Positions 32,516 through 41,193 of a stretch of DNA of 64,000 nt are shown one piece after another. Source of the DNA: VRUE01 sp963702705. Its GTDB lineage: Bacteria > Actinomycetota > Thermoleophilia > Solirubrobacterales > 70-9. Location of the stretch: positions 1,116,001 to 1,180,000 of the forward strand of contig CAVPDR010000002.1 of the NCBI GenBank assembly GCA_963702705.1, written 5' to 3'. How positions within the stretch are numbered: the stretch's first letter is position 1; each line of letters starts with the position of its first letter. The position numbers were made by a program, and so were the translations under genes. A model generated the notes under the pieces. That model saw only the letters and a program-made list of their open reading frames with translations, was not told the origin of the DNA and did no database searches.

Positions 32516-32533
32516 AGAATTTGATGCAGTTCG
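32483..32533. repeat. Dispersed palindrome, copy 2 (possible bidirectional terminator)
   Basis: Seventeen-bp arms cgaactgcatcaaattc (32483-32499) and gaatttgatgcagttcg (32517-32533). The arms equal those of copy 1 at 4810-4860; the loops differ. It sits between convergent genes and overlaps the end of the glucoamylase-like frame. Confidence 0.8.
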
Positions 32534-32545
32534 GCCTAAGCGGCC

Positions 32546-33310
32546 TCAGGTCGAGCGGCGCCAGCAACCGAGCCAGTAGCGCTGGTGTAGGCGGCGGCCC
32601 TCGTCGCCAATCGTGACGCGGAAGCTCTCGGCACCGCTTGGCTGCTCGGCGAGCAGGCGGGCGACCAGACCGGCGACTGCGGCGCCGGTCGAGCCGCGCG
32701 CCAGCCACTCGTCGAAGTCGATGTCGACCGGCACCAGCTCCTCCCGCTCGGCGACGAGGCCGGCCGCCTCGCCCATCCGCCGCAGGCTCTCCGGCGTGCG
32801 GCAGGCCCAGTGCGAGGGGTCGCGCAGCCGCTCGATCTCCTCGCGCCAGGCGGCCGCCTCGCCGTCGCGGTCGGCGGCGATGTCGCTGACCGCGACCCAG
32901 CCACCGGGCCTGACCACGCGCGCCATCTCGGCTACGACCCGGCCGGGAGCCGGCACATGGTGCAGGCTGAGTCGCGTGATCGCGCCGTCGAACGAGGCAT
33001 CGGGGAAGTCGAGGGCGGTGGCGTCGCCGAGGGCGAAGCCGACGTTGTCGATCCCCTCCTCGCGCGCCCGGCGCTCGGCCTCCTCGACCATGGCCGGCGT
33101 CAGGTCGACACCCGTCACCGAACCCACCCGGCCCGCCATCGCCCGCGAGATCACCCCGGGGCCGCAGGCGACGTCGATCCAGCGCGCGCCGTCGTCCTCC
33201 GGCACCAGCTCGATCAGCGCGTCGAGCGTCTGCGCCGAGGTCATCGCCGCCGAGGTGCCGAACGACTTCGACTGGTGGGTGAACTCCTGGCGGATCGAGT
33301 CCTCGTACAT
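32546..33310 (-). CDS. Class I SAM-dependent methyltransferase (UbiE/YcgJ-like)
   Basis: A 254-residue methyltransferase from ATG 33310. Motif I is WIDVACGPGVISRAMAG (44-60), VTGVDLTPAMVEEAERRAREEG supplies the acidic residue binding the ribose, and GDATALDFPDASFDGAITRLSLHHVPAPGRVVAEMARVVRPGGWVAVSD covers motifs II-IV of small-molecule methyltransferases. The N-terminal IRQEFTHQSKSFG resembles UbiE/Coq5-type entry helices. The substrate is unknown. The start lies 12 bp after the helicase stop in the same direction, so both are probably co-transcribed. A longer frame to 34453 is an antisense artefact of the helicase. Confidence 0.85.
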   Translation of the reverse strand: MYEDSIRQEFTHQSKSFGTSAAMTSAQTLDALIELVPEDDGARWIDVACGPGVISRAMAGRVGSVTGVDLTPAMVEEAERRAREEGIDNVGFALGDATALDFPDASFDGAITRLSLHHVPAPGRVVAEMARVVRPGGWVAVSDIAADRDGEAAAWREEIERLRDPSHWACRTPESLRRMGEAAGLVAEREELVPVDIDFDEWLARGSTGAAVAGLVARLLAEQPSGAESFRVTIGDEGRRLHQRYWLGCWRRST

Positions 33311-33321
33311 GGCCGCCCAGG

Positions 33322-35604
33322 CTACCCGGGCACGCCCGAGTCCACCATCGTCCGCATCAGCTCCAGCGCCCCTGCCTTGTGCAGCGGTTCGTTGAGGTTG
33401 CCGCACTTGGGGCTCTGCACGCAGGAGGGGCAGCCCGACTCGCAGGGACACTCGCCGATCAGCCGCTCGGCGTCGCCGAGCAGGCGCTCGAACTGCTCGT
33501 AGCCGCGCAGGGTGATGCCGACGCCGCCGGGGTGGCCGTCGTAGATGAAGATCGTCGAGCGGCCGGTCTGGAAGTGGACGTTGGTCGAGAGGCCGCCGAT
33601 GTCCCAGCGGTCGCACATCGCGATCAACGGCAGCACCGCGATCTGGCCGTGCTCGGTCGCGTGCAGGGCGCCGAGCAGGACGTCGGGCGGCAGCGTTCCC
33701 GCCAGCCGATCGGGCAGCACATACCAGAGCGCCTGGGTGGCGAACTGCTGCTCGGGAAGCTCGAGCGCGACGATGTCGAAGGGCTCCTGGTCGGCGATCG
33801 AGACCCGCTGGTAGGCGATCACCTGCTCGCTGACCGAGACCTCGCCGAAGTGCAGCTCGACCCCGGAGGTCGTGCGCTGCTCGCGGACCCGCTCGATGTA
33901 GATCTCGGTCTCCTTCTTCGGCCGCGTGTACCAGTCGCCGTCGAAAGCCGAGACGACCGCGCGGCGGCCGGCGACGTCGAGCTGCTCGACCTCGTAGGAG
34001 CGGCCGAGGTGGAGGTAGATCGCGCCCGGGTGGATCGTGGTGAAGGCGCGCTCGGCCTCGACCAGGCCGAGCATCTCGCCCGAGTCGCGCTCGATCACGG
34101 CGACCGAGTCGGTCGAGGCCGAGCGCAGCGGGATCTTCGCCGCGACGAACTCGCTGCCGCCCGGCAGCATCCGCCCCCCCGCCCTGCGCAGCTCGCCCGC
34201 GGCGGCCAGCCGCCCGGAGCGCTCGCGCCAACCGTCGCCGAAGAACTCCTCGTCGCCTTCGCCCAGCGGCAGCTCGTACGCGGCCGCGATCAGGTGCCGC
34301 GAGGCGATCTGCTCGTTTTCGTGATCGAGGATCGCCGCCTCGACCGGCCGCCCGATGAACTCGTCGGGGTGGCGGCAGAAGAACTGATCGAGCGCGTCCT
34401 GGCCGGCGACGTAGACGGCGAGGCCGCGGCGACGGCGCCCGGCCCGGCCCCACATCTGGCGCAGGCTGGCGACGGTGCCGGGGAAGGTGACGCAGATCGC
34501 CGCGTCGAGCTCGCCGATGTCGATGCCCAACTCCAGCGCGTCGGTGGCGACGACGGCGAGCAGCTCGCCCGCGCTCAGCCGCGCCTCGATCTCGCGCCGC
34601 TGCTGCGAGGTGTAGCCGCCGCGGTAGGGCGCGATCCGCGCCGCCAGCTCGGGCCTGCCGCGCGCCTCAAGCGACTCGCGGGCGAAGCGCTGGATCAGCT
34701 CGATCCCGCGCCGGCTCTTGAGGAAGCAGATCGTCCGCACCCCGTGCGTGACCAGCTCGGCGAGCAGGTCCGCCGCCTCGGAGAGCGCCGAGCGCCGCGT
34801 CCCGGTCGCCTTGTCGATCAGCGGCGGGTTCCACATCGCGATCTCGCGCCCGGCCCCCGGCGCGCCGTCGTCGTCGATCAGCTCGAAGGGCGTGCCGACC
34901 AGCTCCTCGGCCAAGCCGACCGGGTTGGCGATCGTCGCCGAGGCGAGCAGGAAGCGCGGCTCGGCCCCGTAGGCGCGCGCCACCCGGCGCAGCCGCCGCA
35001 GCACGTTGGCGACGTGAGAGCCGAAGACGCCGCGGTAGGTGTGGGCCTCGTCGACGACGACCCAGCCGAGGTTGGCGAGGAAGTCGCCCCAGCTCTTGTG
35101 GTTGGGCAGGATGCCGACGTGCAGCATGTCCGGGTTGGTGAGGACGAGGTTGCTTTTGCGGCGGATCGCCGGCCGCTCTTCGCGCGGCGTGTCGCCGTCG
35201 TAGATCGCCTCGCGCAGCCCCGGCGGGCGCAGCGCGCCGAGCTTGCGCGCCTGGTCCTGGGCGAGCGCCTTGGTCGGGTAGAGGTAGAGCGCGCGGCGCT
35301 TGTCGTCGCGGGCGATCCCGTCGAGCACCGGCAGGTTGAAGGCGAGGCTCTTGCCCGAGGCGGTGCCGCTGGTGATCACCAGGTCCGAGCCGGCCGCCGC
35401 CTCCAGCGCCTGGCGCTGGTGCGAGTAGAGCCGCTCGATCCCGGCCCGCTTCAGCGCCTCGGCGAAGGCCGGATCGAGCGAGCGCGGCAGCGTCACCGTC
35501 CGTGCCTTGCGCGCCTCCTCGCTCGCCTCGGCGACGATTCGCCCGTCCCGGCGCGCCGGGTCGAGGGCGATCGACCAGGGCGCCTCAAGCAGACTCTTTG
35601 CCAT
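33322..35604 (-). CDS. DEAH-box helicase with DUF1998/MZB domain (MrfA/Hrq1-like)
   Basis: A 760-residue SF2 helicase. Walker A-like TSGTASGKSLAFNLP at about 78-92, DEAH in VVVDEAHTYRGVFG, SAT in LLASATIANP, motif V LGIDIGELDAAI and motif VI RQMWGRAGRRRRG. The C-terminal MZB/DUF1998 region ends with four cysteines (ECPCESGCPSCVQSPKCGNLN-type block near 730-750) that bind zinc in MrfA of Bacillus subtilis and Hrq1. MrfA repairs mitomycin-induced crosslinks, so DNA-crosslink repair is the likely role. The gene begins right at the end of the DHPS-like gene. Confidence 0.85.
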   Translation of the reverse strand: MAKSLLEAPWSIALDPARRDGRIVAEASEEARKARTVTLPRSLDPAFAEALKRAGIERLYSHQRQALEAAAGSDLVITSGTASGKSLAFNLPVLDGIARDDKRRALYLYPTKALAQDQARKLGALRPPGLREAIYDGDTPREERPAIRRKSNLVLTNPDMLHVGILPNHKSWGDFLANLGWVVVDEAHTYRGVFGSHVANVLRRLRRVARAYGAEPRFLLASATIANPVGLAEELVGTPFELIDDDGAPGAGREIAMWNPPLIDKATGTRRSALSEAADLLAELVTHGVRTICFLKSRRGIELIQRFARESLEARGRPELAARIAPYRGGYTSQQRREIEARLSAGELLAVVATDALELGIDIGELDAAICVTFPGTVASLRQMWGRAGRRRRGLAVYVAGQDALDQFFCRHPDEFIGRPVEAAILDHENEQIASRHLIAAAYELPLGEGDEEFFGDGWRERSGRLAAAGELRRAGGRMLPGGSEFVAAKIPLRSASTDSVAVIERDSGEMLGLVEAERAFTTIHPGAIYLHLGRSYEVEQLDVAGRRAVVSAFDGDWYTRPKKETEIYIERVREQRTTSGVELHFGEVSVSEQVIAYQRVSIADQEPFDIVALELPEQQFATQALWYVLPDRLAGTLPPDVLLGALHATEHGQIAVLPLIAMCDRWDIGGLSTNVHFQTGRSTIFIYDGHPGGVGITLRGYEQFERLLGDAERLIGECPCESGCPSCVQSPKCGNLNEPLHKAGALELMRTMVDSGVPG

Positions 35605-36502
35605 CAGACAACATCTCCACGAGACCTCGATTTTTCGTGCATGCGGCGCAAAATCGAGGTCTCGTCATCGAAGCGCGCGATGCGGCCGGCGACTCTCATC
35701 GCCTGCAGGGAACTGCGGTCGTGGATGCGGAGGACGTCGGCGCCGCCCCGTACGGCGAGGGCGACAGCGGCGACCGTCCCCCACTCGCGCTCCCCCGCCG
35801 GCCAGCGCTCCTCCCACGACCCGGCCAGCACGGCGCCGATGAAGTCCTTGCGCGAGAGCGAGACATAGAGCGGCAGGCCGAGCGCCGCCAGCTCGGGCAG
35901 GCGCCGCAGGATCTCCAGGTCCTGCTCGGTGCTGAGGTCGAAGTCGAGTCCGGGGTCGATCGCGATCTGCTCCTCTGAGACCCCAAGCCTCTGGGCGACC
36001 TCGACTCTCCCCCCGAACCAGGACTTCAGGTGCTCGACCACGTCGCCATAGTCGGGGGTGGGCGGTCCACCCGCGGCGGCCCCTCGATGTGCATCAGCAC
36101 GTAGCCGCAGCGGCGCTCCGCGACCAGCTCGAACATCTCCTCCGAGCCGCCCGAGATGTCATTGACCGCCGTCGCACCGGCGTCGAGTGCAGCCCGGGCC
36201 ACCTCCACCGAGAAGGTGTCCGCCGAGATCGGCACGCCCGCTCCCGCCAGGCCTTCGATCGCCGGCACCAGCGCGGCCGCCTCGGCCTCAGCCGGCACCG
36301 GCGGGCCCGCTTTAGCCGCCACGGCGCCGACATCGAGCATGTCGAACCCGACCTCGACCAGCCTCAGCCCATCCTCCACCGCCTGCTCCGCCGTGCCGCT
36401 GCGCGCGCCCTCGAACATCGAGTCGGTCGTCACGTTGACGATCCCGGCCGCGAGCGGCTGGCTCAGGTCAAGATCTCGGTCGGCCAGTGCCCAGTGCCCC
36501 AT
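35604..36502 (-). pseudogene. Dihydropteroate synthase-like gene with a frameshift
   Basis: The first part (ATG 36502) reads AAGIVNVTTDSMFEGARSG, GFDMLDVGAVAAKAGPPV and ATAVNDISGGSEEMFELV, a DHPS (pterin-binding TIM barrel) pattern with altered key loops: canonical enzymes have NVTPDSFSDGG and DIGGESTRPG. It stops after a frame change near 36054-36058, a run of five C on the coding strand. In the next frame homology continues with YGDVVEHLKSWFGG, EEQIAIDPGLDFDLS, YVSLSRKDFIGAVL and LRIHDRSSLQAM. The total of 899 bp is one base short of 300 codons, so one C was lost or miscalled. If it is real, folate synthesis needs another folP. The last 18 codons come from a palindrome. Confidence 0.75.
35619..35665. 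repeat. Inverted repeat at the 3' end of the DHPS-like gene
   Basis: Perfect 16-bp arms acgagacctcgatttt (35619-35634) and its complement (35650-35665), with a 15-bp loop. It sits inside the end of the DHPS-like frame and upstream of the helicase start, both on the minus strand. It could terminate the first transcript. Confidence 0.7.
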
Positions 36503-36536
36503 CGGCGACGAGCTTACGCCCAGCCGGCAGCCGCGC

Positions 36537-37913
36537 TCATCGCCGGCGGCGAGCCGCTTCCAACGGCAGCGTCGTCACCCGGCCGGCGTCGCCGAAGGTC
36601 GGGTCCGGCGTGCCGCTGGGCAGGTAGCGGCGGAGGAAGATGCGGGTCCTGCCGCGGGCGGAGACCAGACCGCCGACGAGGATCCGTTCCTCCGGCTGGT
36701 TGGCGACGCCGTAGGCGATTTCGGTGACCGGCACCCCATAACGCCGGTAGTCAACGTACGGGCTGACGATCCCCCGTTCGCCAAATTCCCGATCGAGCAG
36801 ACCACTCGCCCTGTACCGAGCCAAAGCGAGGCTGGCACAGCCGCTCGGGTGACAGCCGTAGCCGCTGCCGCCGGCGACGACGATCCTGCCACTGTGCTGG
36901 ACGACGACCGCGTTGGCGCTGTCGAGAGCCGAGCCGTGGACGTTGGTCGACACCGCCCCGCCGTCGCCGAAGCCGCCGTCGAGGACCCCATCGGGCCGAT
37001 AGCGAGCGAGCAGCAGGCTGCCTTCGGCCTGTCCGGCAACGAGCACCTTGCCGCGGTCCCAGGCAAGCGCGTTCGCCAATTCGGGAAAGACGCTGTCGGG
37101 GAAGAAGTTCGAGGCGACCAGCCCGGCGCCGGCGCCAAAGCTCGGGTCGGGTCGGTCCTGGGCGTCGGGCAGCTGCGGCGGGGTGGTGAACAGCCGCGCC
37201 AGCGCCAGTCGTTCCCGAGCCGGTAGCGGCGCCCGCGGCCCGACGCGGCCGGCCGCGATCGCGCTCCCGTTCGGCTCGACCAGAAAACCGCTCATCGCCG
37301 ATTTGGGATCTTCGCTTCCGCTCGACGGGCTCATCGAGCCGACCCAGCGGCTCCACTTGCCGTTCGGCGTGTAGCGGTAGAGACGACCGTAGAGGTGTTC
37401 GCTCGGGTCGTTCAGGTAACCGGTCGTGCCGCCGACCAGGATCGAGCCGTCATCTTCCACCGCGACGGCCGTCGGGTAGTAAGCCGAGAGCGTGCTCGCC
37501 GGCGCGACGCCGCCGGCGCCGAAGCTGCGGTCGAGCTTGCCGTTTGGCAGCAGCCGCGAGAGCTCGCCGATCGGCGAGGTGACGAGAATGCGCCCGTTGG
37601 ACTGCAGGGCGACGGCCGTGAAGGGCTGGATCGGATCGGTGAAGTCCGTGTGAGTGCGGACGATCGCGACGCCGTGGCGGCCGAAGCTGGGGTCGAGCTT
37701 GCCGTCGGGCAGGTAGCGGAGCACGGCGCCGGCCTCCTTGCCGCGTCCTGCCCCGATCGCGATCCCCGCCCCGCCAGCGACGACGATCTTGCCGTCCGGC
37801 TGCACGACCATCCCGAACTTGCCGACCGAGGCGCCGGCGCCCGACGGAGCGGCCAGCAATACCGCCAGCGCGGCCAGCGTCGCAGCAACCCCTGTCAGTC
37901 CGCCCCCGCGCAT
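36537..37913 (-). CDS. Secreted delta-60 repeat (beta-propeller-like) protein
   Basis: A 458-residue protein with a signal peptide (1-28, GAGA end). It contains repeats of about 55-60 residues with the delta-60 signature: QPDGKIVVAGG, RYLPDGKLDPSFGRHGV, LLPNGKLDRSFGAGGV, RYRPDGVLDGGFGDGGAV, RYLPSGTPDPTFGDAGRV. Such repeats are predicted to make a beta-propeller outside the cell, for unknown ligands. The start overlaps that of the divergent HAD gene by 2 bp. No anchoring sequence is seen at the C-terminus. Confidence 0.8.
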   Translation of the reverse strand: MRGGGLTGVAATLAALAVLLAAPSGAGASVGKFGMVVQPDGKIVVAGGAGIAIGAGRGKEAGAVLRYLPDGKLDPSFGRHGVAIVRTHTDFTDPIQPFTAVALQSNGRILVTSPIGELSRLLPNGKLDRSFGAGGVAPASTLSAYYPTAVAVEDDGSILVGGTTGYLNDPSEHLYGRLYRYTPNGKWSRWVGSMSPSSGSEDPKSAMSGFLVEPNGSAIAAGRVGPRAPLPARERLALARLFTTPPQLPDAQDRPDPSFGAGAGLVASNFFPDSVFPELANALAWDRGKVLVAGQAEGSLLLARYRPDGVLDGGFGDGGAVSTNVHGSALDSANAVVVQHSGRIVVAGGSGYGCHPSGCASLALARYRASGLLDREFGERGIVSPYVDYRRYGVPVTEIAYGVANQPEERILVGGLVSARGRTRIFLRRYLPSGTPDPTFGDAGRVTTLPLEAARRRR

Positions 37914-38751
37914 GGTCGCTACCGTAACCGACGCCTTGGGCCTGAGTTGCGTCTACACCGACCTCGACGGCACCCTGCTCGGCAGGGGCAGCTCGCTGTT
38001 CCGCGACGCCGAGGGTGGCTTCTCGCTGGCCCAGGCGCGCGGGCTCGAGGCCTGCCACCGGGCCGGGGTCGAGGTCGTGATCATGTCCGGCCGGCGCGAG
38101 CCGCAGGTGCACGAGGCCGCCCGCCTGATGGGCCAGTCCTCCTACATCTACGAGGCCGGCTGCGCCTTCGCGATCGAGGGCGAGACGACGCTGCTGACCG
38201 GCGAGCTCGTCCCCGACGAGGACGGCACCGTCTACGAGAAGATCGAGCAACGCGGCATTCCCAAGCTGCTCTTCGCCCACTTCGAGGGGCGGCTCGAGTA
38301 CCACGCTCCCTGGCACCACGGCCGCGTCCTCTCCCACCTCTTCCGCGGCAAGATCGACGTCGAGGAGGCCAACCAGCTGCTCGGGGCTGAGGGGCACGAC
38401 GACCTGCGGCTGCTCGACAACGGCGCGATCGGCCGCGAGATGCCCGCCGTCGACGGCCCCACCCACGCCTACCACCTGGTCCCCAAGCTGGTCAGCAAGG
38501 CCGGTGCCGTGGCCGCCCACGCCCGCGCCCGTGGCTACGACCCGGCCGAGTGCATCGGCGTCGGCGACTCGGTCGAGGACCTCGAGGTGGCCGCCGCGGT
38601 CGGGCGCTTCTTCGCCGTCGCCAACGGCCCCGAGCGCGACCCGGGCCTGCGCGCCGCGCTCGGCACCTGGGACAACGCCACGGTTACCGAAGGAACGATG
38701 GGCGACGGTTTCTACGAGGCGGTCGTCTCGACGCTGGTGGAGCGGCGCTAG
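37912..38751 (+). CDS. HAD-superfamily hydrolase, Cof/mannosyl-3-phosphoglycerate phosphatase-like
   Basis: A 279-residue HAD-IIB phosphatase: motif I VYTDLDGTLLGRG, motif II VVIMSGRREPQVHEAA, Lys in LVSKAGAVAAHA and motif IV IGVGDSVEDLEVAAAVG. The cap inserted between motifs II and III includes ESSYIYEAGCAFAIEG-like sequence typical of Cof and MPGP phosphatases of sugar or glycerate phosphates. The likely substrate is a compatible-solute or sugar phosphate (inference). The ATG start shares bases with the divergent delta-60 gene start, so a slightly later start is possible. Confidence 0.8.
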   Translation: MVATVTDALGLSCVYTDLDGTLLGRGSSLFRDAEGGFSLAQARGLEACHRAGVEVVIMSGRREPQVHEAARLMGQSSYIYEAGCAFAIEGETTLLTGELVPDEDGTVYEKIEQRGIPKLLFAHFEGRLEYHAPWHHGRVLSHLFRGKIDVEEANQLLGAEGHDDLRLLDNGAIGREMPAVDGPTHAYHLVPKLVSKAGAVAAHARARGYDPAECIGVGDSVEDLEVAAAVGRFFAVANGPERDPGLRAALGTWDNATVTEGTMGDGFYEAVVSTLVERR

Positions 38752-38779
38752 ACGGCTGGCCCAACCCTCGGCCACGTAG

Positions 38780-38815
38780 CCGACTTTGGCCACCCTAGAG
38801 GTGGGTCAAAGTCGG
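38780..38815. terminator. Hairpin between convergent genes
   Basis: The stem ccgactttg (38780-38788) pairs with caaagtcgg (38807-38815), with an inner ccacc/ggtgg stem around a 5-base loop. It lies between the ends of the HAD gene and the glycosyltransferase gene, where a bidirectional terminator is expected. Confidence 0.6.
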
Positions 38816-38839
38816 AAGCGCTGCCCGGCGGCCGATCAC

Positions 38840-39760
38840 TCACGGGTCCAGGCCCCGCACGCGGCGGGCGGCGCGCACGTAGGCACCAGGGCCGTCCTCC
38901 GGTCCCACCTGCGGCGCGAAGCGATTCGGGTCCTCGCCCCGCTGGCGGATGCGGCTGGCGACCGCTCGGCCCAGCTCGCGCAGCTGGAATGCCCGCTGGC
39001 GCTCCATCCGCAGCGCCAGCTCCCGCTGCTCGTCGCTGCGTCGCTCGACGTAGGAGTTGCGCCGCATCGCCGAGGGTAGCTTGAACGCGGTCAGCGCCCA
39101 CGAGCAGGCAAACGTGGCGCCGCCGCGCAGCGCCCGCTCGAGGAACTCGGTGTCCGGCGGCAGCTCGATCTCGCGGTATTCCCGCCAGCCGCCGATACGC
39201 TCGGCCAGCGCCCGCGAGTGGAGGATCGAGCTCGGCGGCAGGTGTCCGCCCGCGTAGCCGTTCGGCTTGAAGCCAGAGATGTTCCTCATGCCGCTGCCGG
39301 GCGGCCCGATCACCTCGCTGAGCGAGAAGGCGGCGTCGGCGTCGGCGCGAGCCCGGGCCGCGACAAGTCGAGCCAGGTGGTCCGGGGTCCAGAGGTCGTC
39401 ATGGCCGAGGTAGGCGATCAGCTCGCCCCGCGCCATCGCGATCCCGTCGTTGTTGGGGAGCGACTGGCTGCCCGCGTTGGTCTCGCGGTTGTGCCAGCGG
39501 ATCCGCTCGTCGCCGAACGACTCGACCACGGCCCCGGAGTCGTCGCTGCAGCAGTCGCCGACGACGATCAGCTCCCAGCGCGGGTAGTCCTGCGCACGCA
39601 CCGAACGGATCGCCCAGCGCAGCACCTCGGACCAGTTGTAGGTCGCGATCACGACGCTGACCAGGGGCGGCTCGGCGACCTTGGGTGCTGCGCGCAGGGC
39701 GTTCGCCGTGGCCCTCGCGACCCCGCTGCCGCGGCGCCAGGCGGAGGCGGCGGCGATCAC
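38840..39760 (-). CDS. Glycosyltransferase family 2 protein
   Basis: A 306-residue GT-A fold transferase: PLVSVVIATYNWSEVLRWAIRSVRAQDYPRWELIVVGDCCSDDS (nucleotide-binding region), GYLGHDDLW-type DxD as LGHDDLWTPDHL (metal and UDP-sugar), and a late DTEFLERAL acidic segment. These transferases add sugars to cell-surface polymers or lipids. The following RmlC-like gene ends 7 bp upstream in the same direction, which suggests joint work in surface-sugar synthesis. No membrane segment is seen. Confidence 0.85.
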   Translation of the reverse strand: MIAAASAWRRGSGVARATANALRAAPKVAEPPLVSVVIATYNWSEVLRWAIRSVRAQDYPRWELIVVGDCCSDDSGAVVESFGDERIRWHNRETNAGSQSLPNNDGIAMARGELIAYLGHDDLWTPDHLARLVAARARADADAAFSLSEVIGPPGSGMRNISGFKPNGYAGGHLPPSSILHSRALAERIGGWREYREIELPPDTEFLERALRGGATFACSWALTAFKLPSAMRRNSYVERRSDEQRELALRMERQRAFQLRELGRAVASRIRQRGEDPNRFAPQVGPEDGPGAYVRAARRVRGLDP

Positions 39761-39766
39761 CGGCCC

Positions 39767-40363
39767 TCAGCGCTCGAAGCTGTAGGGGATGCGGCCGGTG
39801 TCAAGCGGCAGGCGGGTCTTGTCGGGGCTCTCGTAGTCGTAGGGAGCGGTGGGGAAGTTGATCATCCGCGAGTCCGTCGTGCCGACGTTCTGCACCGCGT
39901 GCCAGACGCCCCTCGGGATGCGCAGCAGGCTGCGGTGGTGCTGGTCAAAGAAGAGCTCGCTGAGCTTCCCGCGCGTCGGCGAGTCCGGTCGCTCGTCGAA
40001 GAGCACCCAACGCACCGATCCCGCAGCGAGAAAGAGGCGGTCGTCGTAGGTCTCGTGGAGGATCCAGCCCTTGATCGCTCCGGGGCGGATCGTCACCTCG
40101 TAGCAGTAGACCATCGGCTCCTCGGTGAAACCCCAGCGCGGGTCATAGGCGACGCAAACGGTGCCGCGGTCGTCGGGGATCGTGCGCGACTCGCGGATCC
40201 GCACGCCGTCGATCGGCTCACGGCGGGCGCCCTCCTGGGTCGCGAGCTGAACGTCTTTGCGCGGTTCGTCGCCCGGTGCCGAGCCGTCGAGACCCGCCCG
40301 GCGCAGCTCCGGTGCAGCTCCGCCCCAGTCCAGCGCGCCGTCGTTCGTCGCCTCTCTCCCCAT
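39767..40363 (-). CDS. RmlC-like cupin, dTDP-4-dehydrorhamnose 3,5-epimerase-related
   Basis: A 198-residue protein whose last 145 residues form a cupin: EEPMVYCYEVTIRPGAIKGWILHETYDDRLFLAAGSVRWVLFDER, then SLLRIPRGVWHAVQNVG and NFPTAPYDYESPDKTRLPLDT, which follow RmlC closely (the catalytic His would be in LHETYDDR). The first ~50 residues are low complexity and the true start could be later. Epimerases of this type act on nucleotide sugars for surface glycans; a sugar isomerase of related type is possible. It is probably an operon with the glycosyltransferase. Confidence 0.78.
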   Translation of the reverse strand: MGREATNDGALDWGGAAPELRRAGLDGSAPGDEPRKDVQLATQEGARREPIDGVRIRESRTIPDDRGTVCVAYDPRWGFTEEPMVYCYEVTIRPGAIKGWILHETYDDRLFLAAGSVRWVLFDERPDSPTRGKLSELFFDQHHRSLLRIPRGVWHAVQNVGTTDSRMINFPTAPYDYESPDKTRLPLDTGRIPYSFER

Positions 40364-40470
40364 GGCCCAAGACTAGCCAGCAGGCCCGGGCAGGGGCCGC
40401 GCCGGACGGACGATCCGCGCGGGCTAGTATCGGGACCCGCACCGAATCCACCCCCGAGAAGGAGCGTCTT

Positions 40471-41184
40471 TTGTCGCAGGACACGGCGACGGTAGCCGAG
40501 CAGGAGTACCTGGAGATCATGTTCTGGCTGGAGGAGGCCGGACTGCCGATGACCGGCGCCAACATCGCCCGCGCGATGCAGCTCTCGCCGCCGACCGTGC
40601 ACGAGATGATCGGCCGCCTCGTCGACGACGGCTACGTCGAGCGCAAGCCCGACAAGTCGCTCGAATTCACCGAGTCCGGGCGTGAGCACGCCAGCCACAT
40701 CGTCCGCCGCCACCGCATGATCGAGCGTTTCCTCACCGACGTGCTCGGCATCCCCTGGGACGAGGTCCACGAGGAGGCGGAGCGGATCGAGCACGCGATG
40801 TCGCCGGTGCTGGAGGAGCGGATGCGGGCGGCGATCGGCGATGCGACGACCTGCCCCCACGGCCACCCGATCGTCGAGGGCGCCCGCGAGCAGGGCTCGC
40901 TGCTCGCCGACGTCGAGCCCGGCGCCAAGGTCGTCGTCCTGCGCTTCGAGAACGAGGCCGAGGAGCTGCTGCACTACCTCAAGGACGCCGGGTTGGACCC
41001 GGGCCTGGAGGGCAGCGTCGAGAGCTCGGGCGACGACGGCGTCGTCATCCTCTCCGAGCGGGGCAGCCACCACGTCTCCAGCAGCGTCGCCGAGACCGTC
41101 TCGGTCCGCGCCGATCCGGCGCCGCCGCCGCGGGCGACCATTCCCGAGCAGCTGGTCCTATCCAGCGACCGCTACGGTCGCTGA
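40471..41184 (+). CDS. DtxR/IdeR-family metal-dependent transcription repressor
   Basis: A 237-residue regulator from TTG 40471, preceded by GAAGGAG at 40458-40464. The winged helix is TGANIARAMQLSPPTVHEMIGRLVDDGYVERKPDKSLEFTESG, the dimerisation domain contains the metal-ligand residues of SHIVRRHRMIERFLTDVLG and EEAERIEHAMS, with CPHGHPI, and a C-terminal FeoA/SH3-like domain follows. Such proteins sense Fe(II) or Mn(II) and repress uptake or oxidative genes. It is divergent from the cupin gene across a 107-bp gap holding its promoter. A longer frame upstream is antisense to that cupin and is rejected. Confidence 0.87.
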   Translation: MSQDTATVAEQEYLEIMFWLEEAGLPMTGANIARAMQLSPPTVHEMIGRLVDDGYVERKPDKSLEFTESGREHASHIVRRHRMIERFLTDVLGIPWDEVHEEAERIEHAMSPVLEERMRAAIGDATTCPHGHPIVEGAREQGSLLADVEPGAKVVVLRFENEAEELLHYLKDAGLDPGLEGSVESSGDDGVVILSERGSHHVSSSVAETVSVRADPAPPPRATIPEQLVLSSDRYGR

Positions 41185-41193
41185 GACGGCATC

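Noticed and set aside
32546..34453. 635-residue frame joining methyltransferase and helicase regions
   Set aside because: The part upstream of 33310 is an Arg/Ala-rich out-of-frame shadow of the helicase gene; the methyltransferase starts at ATG 33310.
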